Positions 18,220 through 26,842 of a stretch of DNA of 64,000 nt are shown here, piece by piece. The notes under the pieces were generated by a model, which was not told where the DNA came from, did not search any database, and saw only the letters and a list, made by a program, of their open reading frames with translations. Source of the stretch: Ruminiclostridium papyrosolvens C7 (GTDB taxonomy: Bacteria > Bacillota > Clostridia > Acetivibrionales > DSM-1351). Position 1 is the stretch's first letter. Each line of letters starts with the position of its first letter. A program made the position numbers and the translations under genes. The DNA lies in the NCBI RefSeq assembly GCF_000421965.1, contig NZ_ATAY01000085.1, positions 1 to 64,000 of the forward strand. Reading direction: 5' to 3'.

Positions 18220-19611
18220 TTATCTTCCAATTAAGATGTTACTCAGTTTTAAATTGTACTCCCCAAGAAGAAAATACTCCGGATCTTTTACTCCCAGCCT
18301 CAATACATCCCCATCTGGTTCATCCAAACCATAATCTATTGACTGTGGAATTCCATCTTTGAGATTTGTAGAGTATCCGCCCCCCTGCTCCATACCGAGA
18401 ATATTCACCCTTCTGAATTGTGCATTGAACATTACCATGTTTTTATTCTCGTTTTCAAATTTAAAATATATTCTCAAAGCTCCGTTAAGGGTTCCATTTT
18501 TTATCCTTTGAACATCACTTATAACCATAGTTGAATTTTTGAAGTTCACCTTTTTATTTATTGTGACCCGTTCCCCCTCTTCCGGTATCTTTAAAGTAAT
18601 TTTTTTCATTTTTTCCTGACTCTTTACAACTAAATAAGGTATTTTCAGTGTCAGGTTTTTTTCTTGAGGCAACACATTAAAATAAAATCTGTTATTTACA
18701 CCCATAAAGCCCTCGGGCAGTGTGTATGAGTGACTTGTTTGGTCTGTTTCAAGTGTCAGGTCCTTTTTTTCATAGCCGAAATCATATTCCTTTGTAAAGG
18801 AGGTTATTGTCAAGCCGCTTTTATTAACAGGGTACAACTCTACAAGCAGTTTATTGTCCTGGAGGCTGGATACTGCTGTTATGGATATATTATTTTTGGT
18901 ATCTGTTGGCCCTATCTCTTCCAAAGAGTCATAGCCCTCCGGAACTTTTAATCTGAACTCTGCCGAAAGGTTATATTTTTTATAGTTAAATGTATAGATA
19001 TTTCTTGTACTTAAATTATCCTGTTCAATTTGGTAAGCTGCCGAAATATATTTTATTTTGCCGCCACTTCCAATGCTACATCCTGAAGGACGATACTCTT
19101 TTCCGTTTACAGCCATAACTAAATTGTTTTTATCAGTCTTTATATCATTTTCAATATTCGATAAGTTCTTTTCCTCTTGGAAATCCTTCAATTTAATATA
19201 ACAATTTAGAGTAAGATTATTCTTCGTTGCAATTACACTATTTATTGTAAGAATCGCCTGACTGTTTTCGGAACTTATATTGTGTCCGTCTATGATATAT
19301 TGGATACTTTGGTTGTCTTCCATAATCCCGTATCCCGGTATAAATCCAAACAGCCTCCCCATAGCACTTACGACATTGTCAAAACCTATTGAAAATATTG
19401 AAACTACAATTATTATCATTGCTGCCACTATGGCTGATAATCCTCTGGTCACAAAAGTTTTCTGCCTCGAAATTCCTGCTTTTGAGTAAGTGGATTTTTT
19501 AATCCTTTCAATGCTGTTGGAATCAAGTTTAAATTTTATATCCTTTTCAAGAAGCCGGTCCGTTTCCTCTATGTCAAGTAAATCCAATGTGTGTGATATT
19601 TTTTTATCCAT
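18220..19611 (-). CDS. Membrane-anchored anti-sigma-like protein (DUF4179 type)
   Basis: A 463-residue protein with a short cytoplasmic N-terminus (~55 residues, DRLLEKDIKFKLDSNSIERIKKS), one membrane segment (~56-78, AIVAAMIIIVVSIFSIGF) and a large extracellular domain rich in beta strands. This layout and the N-terminal motif match DUF4179 proteins encoded next to ECF sigma factors. The start lies one base past the stop of the sigma gene, so the two are translationally coupled. It probably holds the sigma factor at the membrane until an envelope signal arrives; the signal is unknown. Confidence 0.8.
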   Translation of the reverse strand: MDKKISHTLDLLDIEETDRLLEKDIKFKLDSNSIERIKKSTYSKAGISRQKTFVTRGLSAIVAAMIIIVVSIFSIGFDNVVSAMGRLFGFIPGYGIMEDNQSIQYIIDGHNISSENSQAILTINSVIATKNNLTLNCYIKLKDFQEEKNLSNIENDIKTDKNNLVMAVNGKEYRPSGCSIGSGGKIKYISAAYQIEQDNLSTRNIYTFNYKKYNLSAEFRLKVPEGYDSLEEIGPTDTKNNISITAVSSLQDNKLLVELYPVNKSGLTITSFTKEYDFGYEKKDLTLETDQTSHSYTLPEGFMGVNNRFYFNVLPQEKNLTLKIPYLVVKSQEKMKKITLKIPEEGERVTINKKVNFKNSTMVISDVQRIKNGTLNGALRIYFKFENENKNMVMFNAQFRRVNILGMEQGGGYSTNLKDGIPQSIDYGLDEPDGDVLRLGVKDPEYFLLGEYNLKLSNILIGR

Positions 19612-19612
19612 G

Positions 19613-20221
19613 TCATTTTCCCTCCATTTCTTGGGGCTTTTCCATTTTGTCCACTATTGCCCTTAGCTTTAAAAGCCCTCTTGACAGCCTTTTGTCTACA
19701 GTATTTTGTTTGATTCCCATCAGCCCGGATATTTCCTTGGAGTTCTGGCCAAGGTAGTATTTTCGGGTAAATATTTCACTATCAGGTTCACCTAAGGCTT
19801 TTATAGCCTGAATAAGCATATCTTTGGTCTCGGCATCCACTTCATCTTCAACATTGAAAAGCCGGTTCACAGCACAATCCTCCAAGTCTTGTGTTTCAAG
19901 AGAAATCTGATTTATCACATGCTTGGAGTTTTTTCTAAACAAGTCTATTGCCCTGCGTTTAGAAAGAACAGCAATATAAGCCTTCAGCGTTCCTTTTGAA
20001 AGGTCTATTACACTTCTGTTCTTATATACCTCATAGAAAACCGAGCTGACACATTCTTCTATATCCTCTACCGAAAAGTATTGATTCAGCTTGTTATAAA
20101 TTATTGTATAAACCAGGCCCGAATAAGTATTAATAAGCTTTTCCAGACCTTTTTCGGGTTTTTCTTTTAATAAATCCAGTATTTTTTTATCCAAATCTTG
20201 TACCTTCCCTTCAAAATTCAA
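19613..20221 (-). CDS. ECF-type RNA polymerase sigma factor
   Basis: About 200 residues with sigma-70 region 2 (YSGLVYTIIYNKL, then AYIAVLSKRRAIDLFRKN) and region 4 (EIFTRKYYLGQNSKEISGLMGIKQNTVDKRLSRG). It directs transcription of a small stress regulon, presumably held in check by the adjacent DUF4179 protein. The annotated first codon is TTG without a good ribosome site. A second TTG at 20194 has GGAAGGT 7 bases upstream and gives a 193-residue protein; I consider it the likelier start. Confidence 0.88.
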   Translation of the reverse strand: MNFEGKVQDLDKKILDLLKEKPEKGLEKLINTYSGLVYTIIYNKLNQYFSVEDIEECVSSVFYEVYKNRSVIDLSKGTLKAYIAVLSKRRAIDLFRKNSKHVINQISLETQDLEDCAVNRLFNVEDEVDAETKDMLIQAIKALGEPDSEIFTRKYYLGQNSKEISGLMGIKQNTVDKRLSRGLLKLRAIVDKMEKPQEMEGK

Positions 20222-20297
20222 ACCGGTTCATTTATTAGTTCGTAGATTCTAAAAAAATTCTGACATTAAAATTAAAACATTATTCTAAAAATAAAAA

Positions 20298-20320
20298 AAG
20301 CAGCCCTATGCGAGCTGCTT
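20298..20320 (-). terminator. Terminator of the alarmone synthetase gene
   Basis: Stem AAGCAGC / GCTGCTT with a 9-nt loop, followed on the minus strand by seven Ts. Confidence 0.85.
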
Positions 20321-20341
20321 CACCTCTTAGATATGATTTTT

Positions 20342-21034
20342 CTATAAATCGCCCTTATTTAATTCTTCGATTGATTTATATATGCTTTGCATTTTAAGAT
20401 CAGTTTTTGCAATGGTATCTGCACATTCCTGAAGTTCCTGTGCAACAGAAAGGGGTACAGTGTCATTGGTTTTGTATCTCAGCTGATGCTCAAGACTGGC
20501 CCAGAAATCCATTGCCATTGTTCTTATTTGTATCTCTACAGGTACTATTTCCTTCCTGTCCGAGAAGAACACCGGTACTGATACAACCAAGTGTAAGCTT
20601 CTGTAGCCATTCTCTTTTGGGTTTTGTATATAGTCTGTTACACGCAGCAAAACAATATCATCCTGCTGGGTAAGCATTTTTGCAATCATATATATATCAT
20701 CAATGTAATAACATACTACTCTTATTCCGGCTATATCATGAAGGTTTGCTTTAGCCGACTCCAGACTTATTTCGTGTTCTCTTCTGCTTAGCTTTCCAAA
20801 AATACTTTTTATGGATTTTATTCGGCTTTGCATATGATGTATGGGGTTTCTTTTATGTATAACCTGAAACTCATCATCCAAAATTTCTAATTTTGTACTT
20901 ATCTCACGTATCGCCGATTGATACAAATGCTGCATCTCAAAAAAACTATTTTTAAGGCTGTTAATATCCTCTCCCGTAAATAATTGCTCCAGACCGTTTA
21001 AGGAGCTGATAGTTGCGGTTTTTTTCATTATCAT
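20342..21034 (-). CDS. Small alarmone synthetase (GTP pyrophosphokinase, RelQ/YjbM-like)
   Basis: A 230-residue single-domain RelA/SpoT synthetase that transfers pyrophosphate from ATP to GTP or GDP to make (p)ppGpp. Visible are RVVCYYIDDIY, the synthetase motif NGYRSLHLVVSVP and VEIQIRTMAMDFWASLEHQLRYK, with helices at both ends. It lacks the hydrolase, TGS and ACT domains of long RSH proteins, as expected of small synthetases. GGAGAG lies 13 bases from the first ATG, nearer the usual distance for the ATG two codons later. Monocistronic. Confidence 0.9.
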   Translation of the reverse strand: MIMKKTATISSLNGLEQLFTGEDINSLKNSFFEMQHLYQSAIREISTKLEILDDEFQVIHKRNPIHHMQSRIKSIKSIFGKLSRREHEISLESAKANLHDIAGIRVVCYYIDDIYMIAKMLTQQDDIVLLRVTDYIQNPKENGYRSLHLVVSVPVFFSDRKEIVPVEIQIRTMAMDFWASLEHQLRYKTNDTVPLSVAQELQECADTIAKTDLKMQSIYKSIEELNKGDL

Positions 21035-21173
21035 GCTTAATTGTACTCTCCTTTGTATTGGATAGGCTAGTTACCTATACCATCCGTACATTATTGGACA
21101 AAAGTGCATCCACTTATATTATATCGGTACAAAGTTAAATATGTATGAAAAAAATATGAATATTTTTAATAAA

Positions 21174-21413
21174 CTACATGTTTTTCCACGCAGGAAGTTT
21201 CTTCATCATTGCTTCTGCGGCAGAACCGGCGGCCTTTTTGTCCAATCCCTGTGTTTTGATTATAAAATTTGTCAAGGAATCCAATTTTTCCTCATATGAC
21301 TGCATTGTGCCGTCTGGTCTTGCACAAAATTTGCAGTAATCTTTTGACTCATCACCTGATGCGTAATCGGAAACTTCTTGCATAGGCATTCCGCATGCTA
21401 TACATTTTTTCAT
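21174..21413 (-). CDS. Small zinc-ribbon protein
   Basis: 79 residues with two Cys-X2-Cys pairs (CIACGMPM at residue 4 and YCKFCARP near 27), which should bind one zinc ion, followed by a helical tail (EEKLDSLTNFIIKTQGLDKKAAGSAAEAMMKKL). It belongs to the small putative zinc-ribbon proteins common in clostridia. It lies 19 bp after the TetR regulator on the same strand, so it is probably co-transcribed with it. Function unknown. Confidence 0.75.
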   Translation of the reverse strand: MKKCIACGMPMQEVSDYASGDESKDYCKFCARPDGTMQSYEEKLDSLTNFIIKTQGLDKKAAGSAAEAMMKKLPAWKNM

Positions 21414-21432
21414 TTTTAAATCATCCTCTCTT

Positions 21433-22059
21433 TTATTTGTTGTAATTTACCATATTGAGGTAAAAGTGAATCATTTTTTCACCACAAGTCTTTAAAACAG
21501 AACTCTCCGGCGCAAACAAGTCACTGTTTGCAATATAATAATGGACAAGCCCAATCCATCCGTTAAAAACCATATCTTCAGGAAGCTTTTTCATACTTCC
21601 TGCCTCAACTTCCTTTTGAATCGCCTGACTAAGGTGAAAGGATACTGTTGACTGAAGCATTAAAAAAGTATCCCTGGCCTCTTTCGGCAGCAATCTGTTT
21701 TCTATCACCAGTCTTGTATAAAATGGCTCAAATTCCGTCAGTACTTCTATATGAGCTTTAAGAGCCAGGTTAAAACCCTTTTGACCACCTGCAACCTCGT
21801 GGAGACGTGTGTTGATTCTTTCTCCTACGTCTTCTATGACCGCAGTCAGAAGCTCTTCCTGAGTATGAAAGTGTGCAAATATTGTTCCGTGGGACACACC
21901 TGCTTCTCCGGCAACGTCTGAAGTACGCGTGGTTGTCAGACCGTTTATGGCAAACTGTTTGACCGCTGATTCAATAATCTTTTTTCTCGTTGTATTTTTT
22001 TGTAGCTGTCTCTTATTTTCTTTCACTAAATCACTTCCGGTAATTTTATTGACTTGCAA
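21433..22059 (-). CDS. TetR-family transcriptional regulator
   Basis: A regulator of about 200 residues with an N-terminal TetR helix-turn-helix (RKKIIESAVKQFAINGLTTTRTSDVAGEAGVSHGTIFAHF) and a helical C-terminal ligand domain. The frame opens with TTG at 22059. GTG at 22026, preceded by GGAAG, is an alternative that keeps the whole DNA-binding domain. Tandem ACTCATT motifs at about 22060-22080 just upstream could be an autoregulatory operator. Likely targets are itself and the downstream zinc-ribbon gene; the ligand is unknown. Confidence 0.88.
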   Translation of the reverse strand: MQVNKITGSDLVKENKRQLQKNTTRKKIIESAVKQFAINGLTTTRTSDVAGEAGVSHGTIFAHFHTQEELLTAVIEDVGERINTRLHEVAGGQKGFNLALKAHIEVLTEFEPFYTRLVIENRLLPKEARDTFLMLQSTVSFHLSQAIQKEVEAGSMKKLPEDMVFNGWIGLVHYYIANSDLFAPESSVLKTCGEKMIHFYLNMVNYNK

Positions 22060-22294
22060 CTCATTGACTACTCACTCATTATAACTCCTCAGGAACACAT
22101 TGTCAATAGTACCTCAATATTCCCTTATCATAACTGGAAAGGTATGTTTATTGCACATTTCCGGGATTTTCAGGTATAATTATGTATACCAAGATTTATA
22201 TTTTTTTAACTTTCAGAAATACTTGCAAGTCATAATTTTAATCACTTTTTAATAAATTTATCTGATATTGGTGGAGATATAGTGGGAGATATCT

Positions 22295-23266
22295 ATGAAA
22301 TATTTTGTTAAAGCATGCATTATAATTGTATTGATAGCTTTTGTTGTAGTTATGGCTACCGGTTTTTATTTTTATGATATTTCCGTTACTCGTACAAAAA
22401 AGGCATTTCTGGCTGAAGACGCAGCTCTTAAAAAGTCTGTTATGGTAAACGCCGAAATTGAACTTAAAAAAACGTCATCAGAATTTACAGATGACGTTGA
22501 CTGGTTGAGCAGACAAGCCTATGAGATAGTTGATATTGTATCTTACGACGGGTTGAACCTACAGGGATATTATCTTAGCGCTGAATCTCCATCTATAAAT
22601 ACAGTTATATTGTCTCACGGTTATTCCTCAAAAGGTCTATGGATGGGCTTATATGCCAAGCTGTATAATATGTTGGGTTATAACGTTCTTATGCCTGACA
22701 GCAGAGGGCATGGCAGCAGCGAAGGCAACTACATTGGGTTTGGCTGGGTAGACAGAAAGGATTATTTAAAATGGATTGATTTCGTTATTAAAAAATCAGG
22801 ACCTGATACCAATATAGTTCTTCATGGGGTTTCCATGGGAGGAGCAACGGTTCTCATGACCGGCGGAGAGAACCTCCCCTCCAATGTAAAGGCTATTGTT
22901 TCTGATTGTGCTTATACGTCGGTTAAGGATGAACTCTCATATCAAATGGAAAGGATGTATCACCTTCCGTCTTTTCCTCTGCTTAATGTCACAAGTATTA
23001 TTACCAAAATAAAGGCAGGGTTTACCTTTGAGGAAGCATCAGCTCTCAAACAGGTTAAAAAAAGCAAGACTCCTACACTTTTTATTCATGGCGGTAATGA
23101 TGAATTCGTTCCTACCAGTATGGTAAACGAGTTGTTTGAGGCATGCAGCAGTGAAAAAGAACTTTTCATCGTTCCCGGTGCCGGCCACGGAGCTGCATTA
23201 GATGCAGACCCCGATGGTTATATTGCCAAGGTAAAGGACTTTACCGAAAAATATATTAATAAATAA
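22295..23266 (+). CDS. Membrane-anchored alpha/beta hydrolase
   Basis: A 323-residue serine hydrolase with an N-terminal membrane segment or uncleaved signal (residues 5-27), so the catalytic domain is extracellular. The nucleophile elbow is LHGVSMGGAT (Ser near 184). The oxyanion region is ILSHGYSSKG. Catalytic Asp is in HGGNDEFVP (~268) and His in PGAGHGAALD (~298). It resembles YqkD/BAAT-type hydrolases of Firmicutes. GGGAGAT precedes the ATG. Substrate unknown. Convergent with the dockerin gene, only 16 bp apart. Confidence 0.87.
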   Translation: MKYFVKACIIIVLIAFVVVMATGFYFYDISVTRTKKAFLAEDAALKKSVMVNAEIELKKTSSEFTDDVDWLSRQAYEIVDIVSYDGLNLQGYYLSAESPSINTVILSHGYSSKGLWMGLYAKLYNMLGYNVLMPDSRGHGSSEGNYIGFGWVDRKDYLKWIDFVIKKSGPDTNIVLHGVSMGGATVLMTGGENLPSNVKAIVSDCAYTSVKDELSYQMERMYHLPSFPLLNVTSIITKIKAGFTFEEASALKQVKKSKTPTLFIHGGNDEFVPTSMVNELFEACSSEKELFIVPGAGHGAALDADPDGYIAKVKDFTEKYINK

Positions 23267-23282
23267 ATTAAGCATGATATCC

Positions 23283-24836
23283 TTAGGGTATTGCCATTTC
23301 AAATGCTACACAGAAGTTTGGAAGGGGCTTTCCGCTGTTATATCCCACAAATGGGTCTGAATCCCGCAGAAGTCCCCATCTGCAGGTTCCTCCTGTTCTG
23401 TTTGTTCCGGCTGTGAAAGCATATCCGACCTTAACTTCAGTTGACGGCACATCTTGGTCACAGGTTATTTTAACTGAATCACCTGTTATCTCAACTGATT
23501 GTATGGTTATTCTCTTACTTTGTGTATATACTTCAAAACCTTTTCCGTTTTTCCATTCTGTCAGGGTGCTTTGATTTGGTTCAGGCAGTGAAGTATCCCA
23601 AACTAAAGGCCCCACCGGAACATGAAATCTTACCGTTATAACATTTCCGTTTCTTTCTACTCCTGTAGGTTGTAGAGGTTGCCAGTCATGACCAAGGACT
23701 ACCCTTTCGTAATAAACCTTGGCATACTGCTCTCCTAACTGCTGATAGCCGTTTGCTGTCAAATGTACCCCGTCAGCGGCATATTGTCTTTGATAGTTTG
23801 GCCCCACGCAAACCATATCACCGGGGTAATCCAAGCCTGCCTTCCATTGCACCAGTGTAGATGTAGCAGTTCCCGCACTTCCGCATGAGTTCTGCTGAAC
23901 AATGAACATAGGTATATTCTGAGTCTGTCCGGTAATAGCCTTAATATCCTGATTGTAGTCCGCCCATAGTGTGCGCAGCTGATTTTCATAGTTTGTGTTG
24001 CCTGCATCTCTTTCACCATGAGTCATTATAACAGCACCTACTCCATAGTTCTTACCCGCCTGTTGTGCAAGGCGTTTTATTGCTTTGACTTCAAATAAAG
24101 TGGCTGCATATGCACGTCCTGAATAAGTTGTTTCGGGTGCACCCTTGCTGAGGGCATCAATACCCTGTCCTGTTTCTCCAACCGCAGTGTGTACTGAAAC
24201 ATAGTCTTTTCCCGAAGCATTTCTGACCAGAGATGTTATTTGGTTAGCCATTGCTGAATGTGGAGTTTCTCCGAATATGTTTCCCGGATAAGCGCCTCCA
24301 TAGTAATAGCCGTATTCTCTTACGGGTTCAACCAGAGGAATCATCTTAAACAGGCTATTATTAGGTTCAAACGGCGGAACCATAACCTTTTCCAGTGAAA
24401 GTTTCAGATTGTTAAAGGGCTGTTGGGTTGTAACCGGTGGGTTCCCTTCGGCACCAACCGAAAGGCTTTGTCCCGTACCCACAATCCCAGCCCAGTCCCA
24501 AGGGATTTTTACATTGCTAATTGATTCCACGGGAAATTTATTAATGATTCCAAGTAAATAGCTTTTCAACAAAGCATAATCCAGAACATCAACAACCCCA
24601 TCCCCGTTTAAATCAGCATACTTAAAGCGATCATCTCCCGGGAAACCCCTGTCGTTATCCAATAAATAAATTTTAAATGCTGCGAAGTCAAGTCCGTCAA
24701 CACTGCCATCGCTGTTCAAATCCCCATAAATATCCGTTGATACAGCGGCCTTGGAAACGGAGATATTACTTGTGATAGAGCAGATAAGAGCGAGAACTGT
24801 TAAAAAGACAAGAAACTTTTGACTTGTTTTTTTCAT
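23283..24836 (-). CDS. Cellulosomal SGNH-type carbohydrate esterase with N-terminal dockerin
   Basis: About 517 residues. A signal peptide (to ~AVS) is followed immediately by a type I dockerin: two Ca-binding repeats, GDLNSDGSVDGLDFAAFKIY and ADLNGDGVVDVLDYALLKSY, then a linker and a catalytic domain. That domain has SGNH-hydrolase features: nucleophile in GIVGTGQSLSVG, a middle block IMTHGERDAGN, and the C-terminal DGVHLTANGYQQ with catalytic Asp and His. The product should be secreted, bind a scaffoldin cohesin, and deacylate plant polysaccharide; the substrate is inferred. I placed the start at the ATG at 24836 since AAGGA has proper spacing to it and not to the GTG at 24845. N-terminal placement of the dockerin is less usual. 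Confidence 0.88.
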   Translation of the reverse strand: MKKTSQKFLVFLTVLALICSITSNISVSKAAVSTDIYGDLNSDGSVDGLDFAAFKIYLLDNDRGFPGDDRFKYADLNGDGVVDVLDYALLKSYLLGIINKFPVESISNVKIPWDWAGIVGTGQSLSVGAEGNPPVTTQQPFNNLKLSLEKVMVPPFEPNNSLFKMIPLVEPVREYGYYYGGAYPGNIFGETPHSAMANQITSLVRNASGKDYVSVHTAVGETGQGIDALSKGAPETTYSGRAYAATLFEVKAIKRLAQQAGKNYGVGAVIMTHGERDAGNTNYENQLRTLWADYNQDIKAITGQTQNIPMFIVQQNSCGSAGTATSTLVQWKAGLDYPGDMVCVGPNYQRQYAADGVHLTANGYQQLGEQYAKVYYERVVLGHDWQPLQPTGVERNGNVITVRFHVPVGPLVWDTSLPEPNQSTLTEWKNGKGFEVYTQSKRITIQSVEITGDSVKITCDQDVPSTEVKVGYAFTAGTNRTGGTCRWGLLRDSDPFVGYNSGKPLPNFCVAFEMAIP

Positions 24837-24972
24837 GATATCCACGTCCTTTTTGCAATTTTGTTAATTCTTTGTCCCATATACGTTAAATGTATTTATT
24901 TACATATTCTATTTTTGGTGCAATAAATCCTCCAAAGCAATTATCTGCCTGCAATTTAAAGTTGTTAATTTA

Positions 24973-25001
24973 TTGAATTACTGCCGTGTGTGTGGTATAT
25001 T
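24973..25001 (+). promoter_or_regulatory. Sigma-A promoter of the ABC-F gene
   Basis: TTGAAT (24973-24978) and TATATT (24996-25001) with a 17-bp spacer. It implies a leader of about 250 nt before the ABC-F start codon. Confidence 0.65.
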
Positions 25002-25106
25002 ATTTACAAATAAATGATTGGAGTTGAAAAGATGAAGTAATTATTCTTGCTGATTTTAAAACATAACCAAACAATATTTTTAATGGGATTAATCCCTTGT
25101 TTTGTT

Positions 25107-25199
25107 ATGTACGCAAGAAAGTTACTTATTCTTTTTGGCTCATTCGGTATATCTTTGTTCCCTGTCTCCAATAGACAGGGCCTTGCTGTATTTTTATGA
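25107..25199 (+). CDS. Leader peptide of the ABC-F attenuator (30 codons)
   Basis: A short frame, ATG at 25107 to TGA at 25197-25199, encodes MYARKLLILFGSFGISLF followed by PVSNRQGLAVFL. It lies inside the leader of the resistance gene and ends where the terminator hairpin begins. Its ribosome site is weak. Translation or stalling here would control the fold of the downstream terminator; this role is inferred from layout. Confidence 0.55.
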   Translation: MYARKLLILFGSFGISLFPVSNRQGLAVFL

Positions 25200-25238
25200 G
25201 CTGCGGAAAACTAATTTTCTTGCGGCTCATATTTTTTT
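25112..25238 (+). promoter_or_regulatory. Transcription attenuator (terminator/anti-terminator) of the ABC-F gene
   Basis: A terminator-like hairpin (ATGAGC at 25196 pairing with GCTCAT at 25225-25230, with weaker inner pairing) is followed by seven Ts (25232-25238) and ends just before the Shine-Dalgarno site. Its 3' arm contains TTTCTTGCG (25216-25224), exactly complementary to CGCAAGAAA (25112-25120) inside the leader peptide's first codons, so a competing fold exists. A small hairpin CCCTGTC/GACAGGG lies between (25160-25180). This is the layout of antibiotic-induced ABC-F genes such as vmlR or lmo0919. Confidence 0.72.
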
Positions 25239-25257
25239 GTACAGGAGGGTGTTTTTT

Positions 25258-26745
25258 ATGTCTTTAATTAACGTTACTAATCTGACTTTTGCCTATGACG
25301 GCAGTTATGATAATATATTTGAAAATGTAAGCTTCCAGATAGATACTGATTGGAAGCTGGGCTTTACAGGGAGGAATGGTAGGGGAAAGACTACATTTCT
25401 TAATCTCCTGTTGAGCAAGTATGAATACAGCGGTAGTATTTCATCAAAAGTTCTCTTTGAATATTTCCCTTATGAGGTAAAAAGCAAAGAAAACAATACC
25501 ATTGATGTTATTGAAGAAGTTTTTCCAGATTATGTTCTATGGGAGGTTATGCGCGAGCTGTCCTTATTGGAGGTTGACGACGATGTTTTATACAGGCCTT
25601 TTGATACTCTGTCCAACGGAGAACAGACAAAGGTTTTGCTTGCAGCTCTTTTTCTGAAAGAGAACAGTTTTTTGCTTATTGATGAACCTACAAACCATCT
25701 GGATATAAACGCCAGAAAAGTTGTCAGCGATTATCTTCGTACAAAGCACGGTTTTATTTTAGTATCCCACGACAGAGCTTTCCTTGATAATTGTATTGAT
25801 CATGTCCTTTCAATAAATAAAACCAATATTGAAATTCAGAAGGGAGATTTTTCTTCATGGTGGGAAAATAAAGAGATGCAGGATAACTATGAACGTGCCG
25901 AAAACGACAAGCTCAAAAAAGATATCAAAAGGTTGTCAGAAGCGGCAAAACGGACATCTGAATGGTCCAATAAAGCAGAAGCAAAAAAGATTGGCTTTGA
26001 CCCTACCCAAACAGAAAAAAGTATAGGTCGCAGGCCTTACCAGGGTGCTAAAGCAAAAAAAATGATGAGCCGTTCAAAAACCATTCAAGAAAGACAGCAG
26101 TCTGCAATTGAGGATAAATCCAATCTTCTCAAGAACATAGAAAGCTCTGAAAAGCTTAAAATTACACAACTCAATTTTCATACAGACAGACTTGTTGAGT
26201 TGGAAAATGTCTCTATCTTCTATGGTGATAAAACAGCTTGTGATAATGTGACCTTCACCATAGAACAAGGGGACAGGATAGCCCTGATGGGTAAAAACGG
26301 TTCAGGCAAATCAAGTATTATAAAGCTTATTTGCGGTGAAGACATTAATTATACCGGGGCTATCAGGAAGTCGAACCAATTGAAGCTTTCCTATGTATCC
26401 CAGAATACCGCCCATCTTTATGGGAATTTAAGTGACTATGCCAGAGCCAACGAAATCGACGAGAGCCTTTTCAAGGCTATTTTAAGAAAGCTTGATTTTT
26501 CCAGAGTTCAGTTTGAGAAGGATATCTCTGATTTCAGCGGAGGACAAAAGAAAAAGGTATTGATTGCTAAAAGCCTTTGTGATAAGGCCCACCTGCATTT
26601 ATGGGATGAACCGCTGAATTTTATTGACGTAATTTCACGTATGCAGATTGAAGAACTGCTATTGGAGCATCAACCAACTATTTTTTTTGTAGAACATGAT
26701 ATTGAGTTTTGCAATAATATTGCCACAAAGATTGTTCAGTTGTAA
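25258..26745 (+). CDS. ABC-F ribosome-protection protein (Lsa/CplR type)
   Basis: 495 residues from the ATG at 25258, which has AGGAGGGT upstream; an earlier in-frame codon at 25102 is only leader sequence. Two ABC cassettes lie in tandem and there is no membrane domain. Cassette 1 has Walker A GRNGRGKT, signature LSNGEQTK and Walker B FLLIDEPTNHLD. A charged inter-domain linker (~195-285) follows. Cassette 2 has GKNGSGKS, FSGGQKKK and HLWDEPLNFID. Such proteins bind the ribosomal E site and dislodge lincosamides, streptogramin A or pleuromutilins. The antibiotic range cannot be read, but the N-terminal GRNGRGKT form matches Lsa/CplR proteins. Confidence 0.88.
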   Translation: MSLINVTNLTFAYDGSYDNIFENVSFQIDTDWKLGFTGRNGRGKTTFLNLLLSKYEYSGSISSKVLFEYFPYEVKSKENNTIDVIEEVFPDYVLWEVMRELSLLEVDDDVLYRPFDTLSNGEQTKVLLAALFLKENSFLLIDEPTNHLDINARKVVSDYLRTKHGFILVSHDRAFLDNCIDHVLSINKTNIEIQKGDFSSWWENKEMQDNYERAENDKLKKDIKRLSEAAKRTSEWSNKAEAKKIGFDPTQTEKSIGRRPYQGAKAKKMMSRSKTIQERQQSAIEDKSNLLKNIESSEKLKITQLNFHTDRLVELENVSIFYGDKTACDNVTFTIEQGDRIALMGKNGSGKSSIIKLICGEDINYTGAIRKSNQLKLSYVSQNTAHLYGNLSDYARANEIDESLFKAILRKLDFSRVQFEKDISDFSGGQKKKVLIAKSLCDKAHLHLWDEPLNFIDVISRMQIEELLLEHQPTIFFVEHDIEFCNNIATKIVQL

Positions 26746-26753
26746 GTTATACT

Positions 26754-26787
26754 AAAAACCGGGAAGAGGCTTCTCTTCCCGGTTTTT
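26754..26787 (+). terminator. Terminator of the ABC-F gene
   Basis: Perfect stem AAAAACCGGGAAGAG / CTCTTCCCGGTTTTT with a 4-nt loop. Confidence 0.93.
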
Positions 26788-26842
26788 ACCGTTTATATAA
26801 AAACTGTTATGGTAATACTGAATATATAAGGAGAAAAGATAT

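Noticed and set aside
25102-25257. Longer N-terminus for the ABC-F protein
   Set aside because: This part is the attenuator leader; the ATG at 25258 has the strong Shine-Dalgarno and matches the family start.
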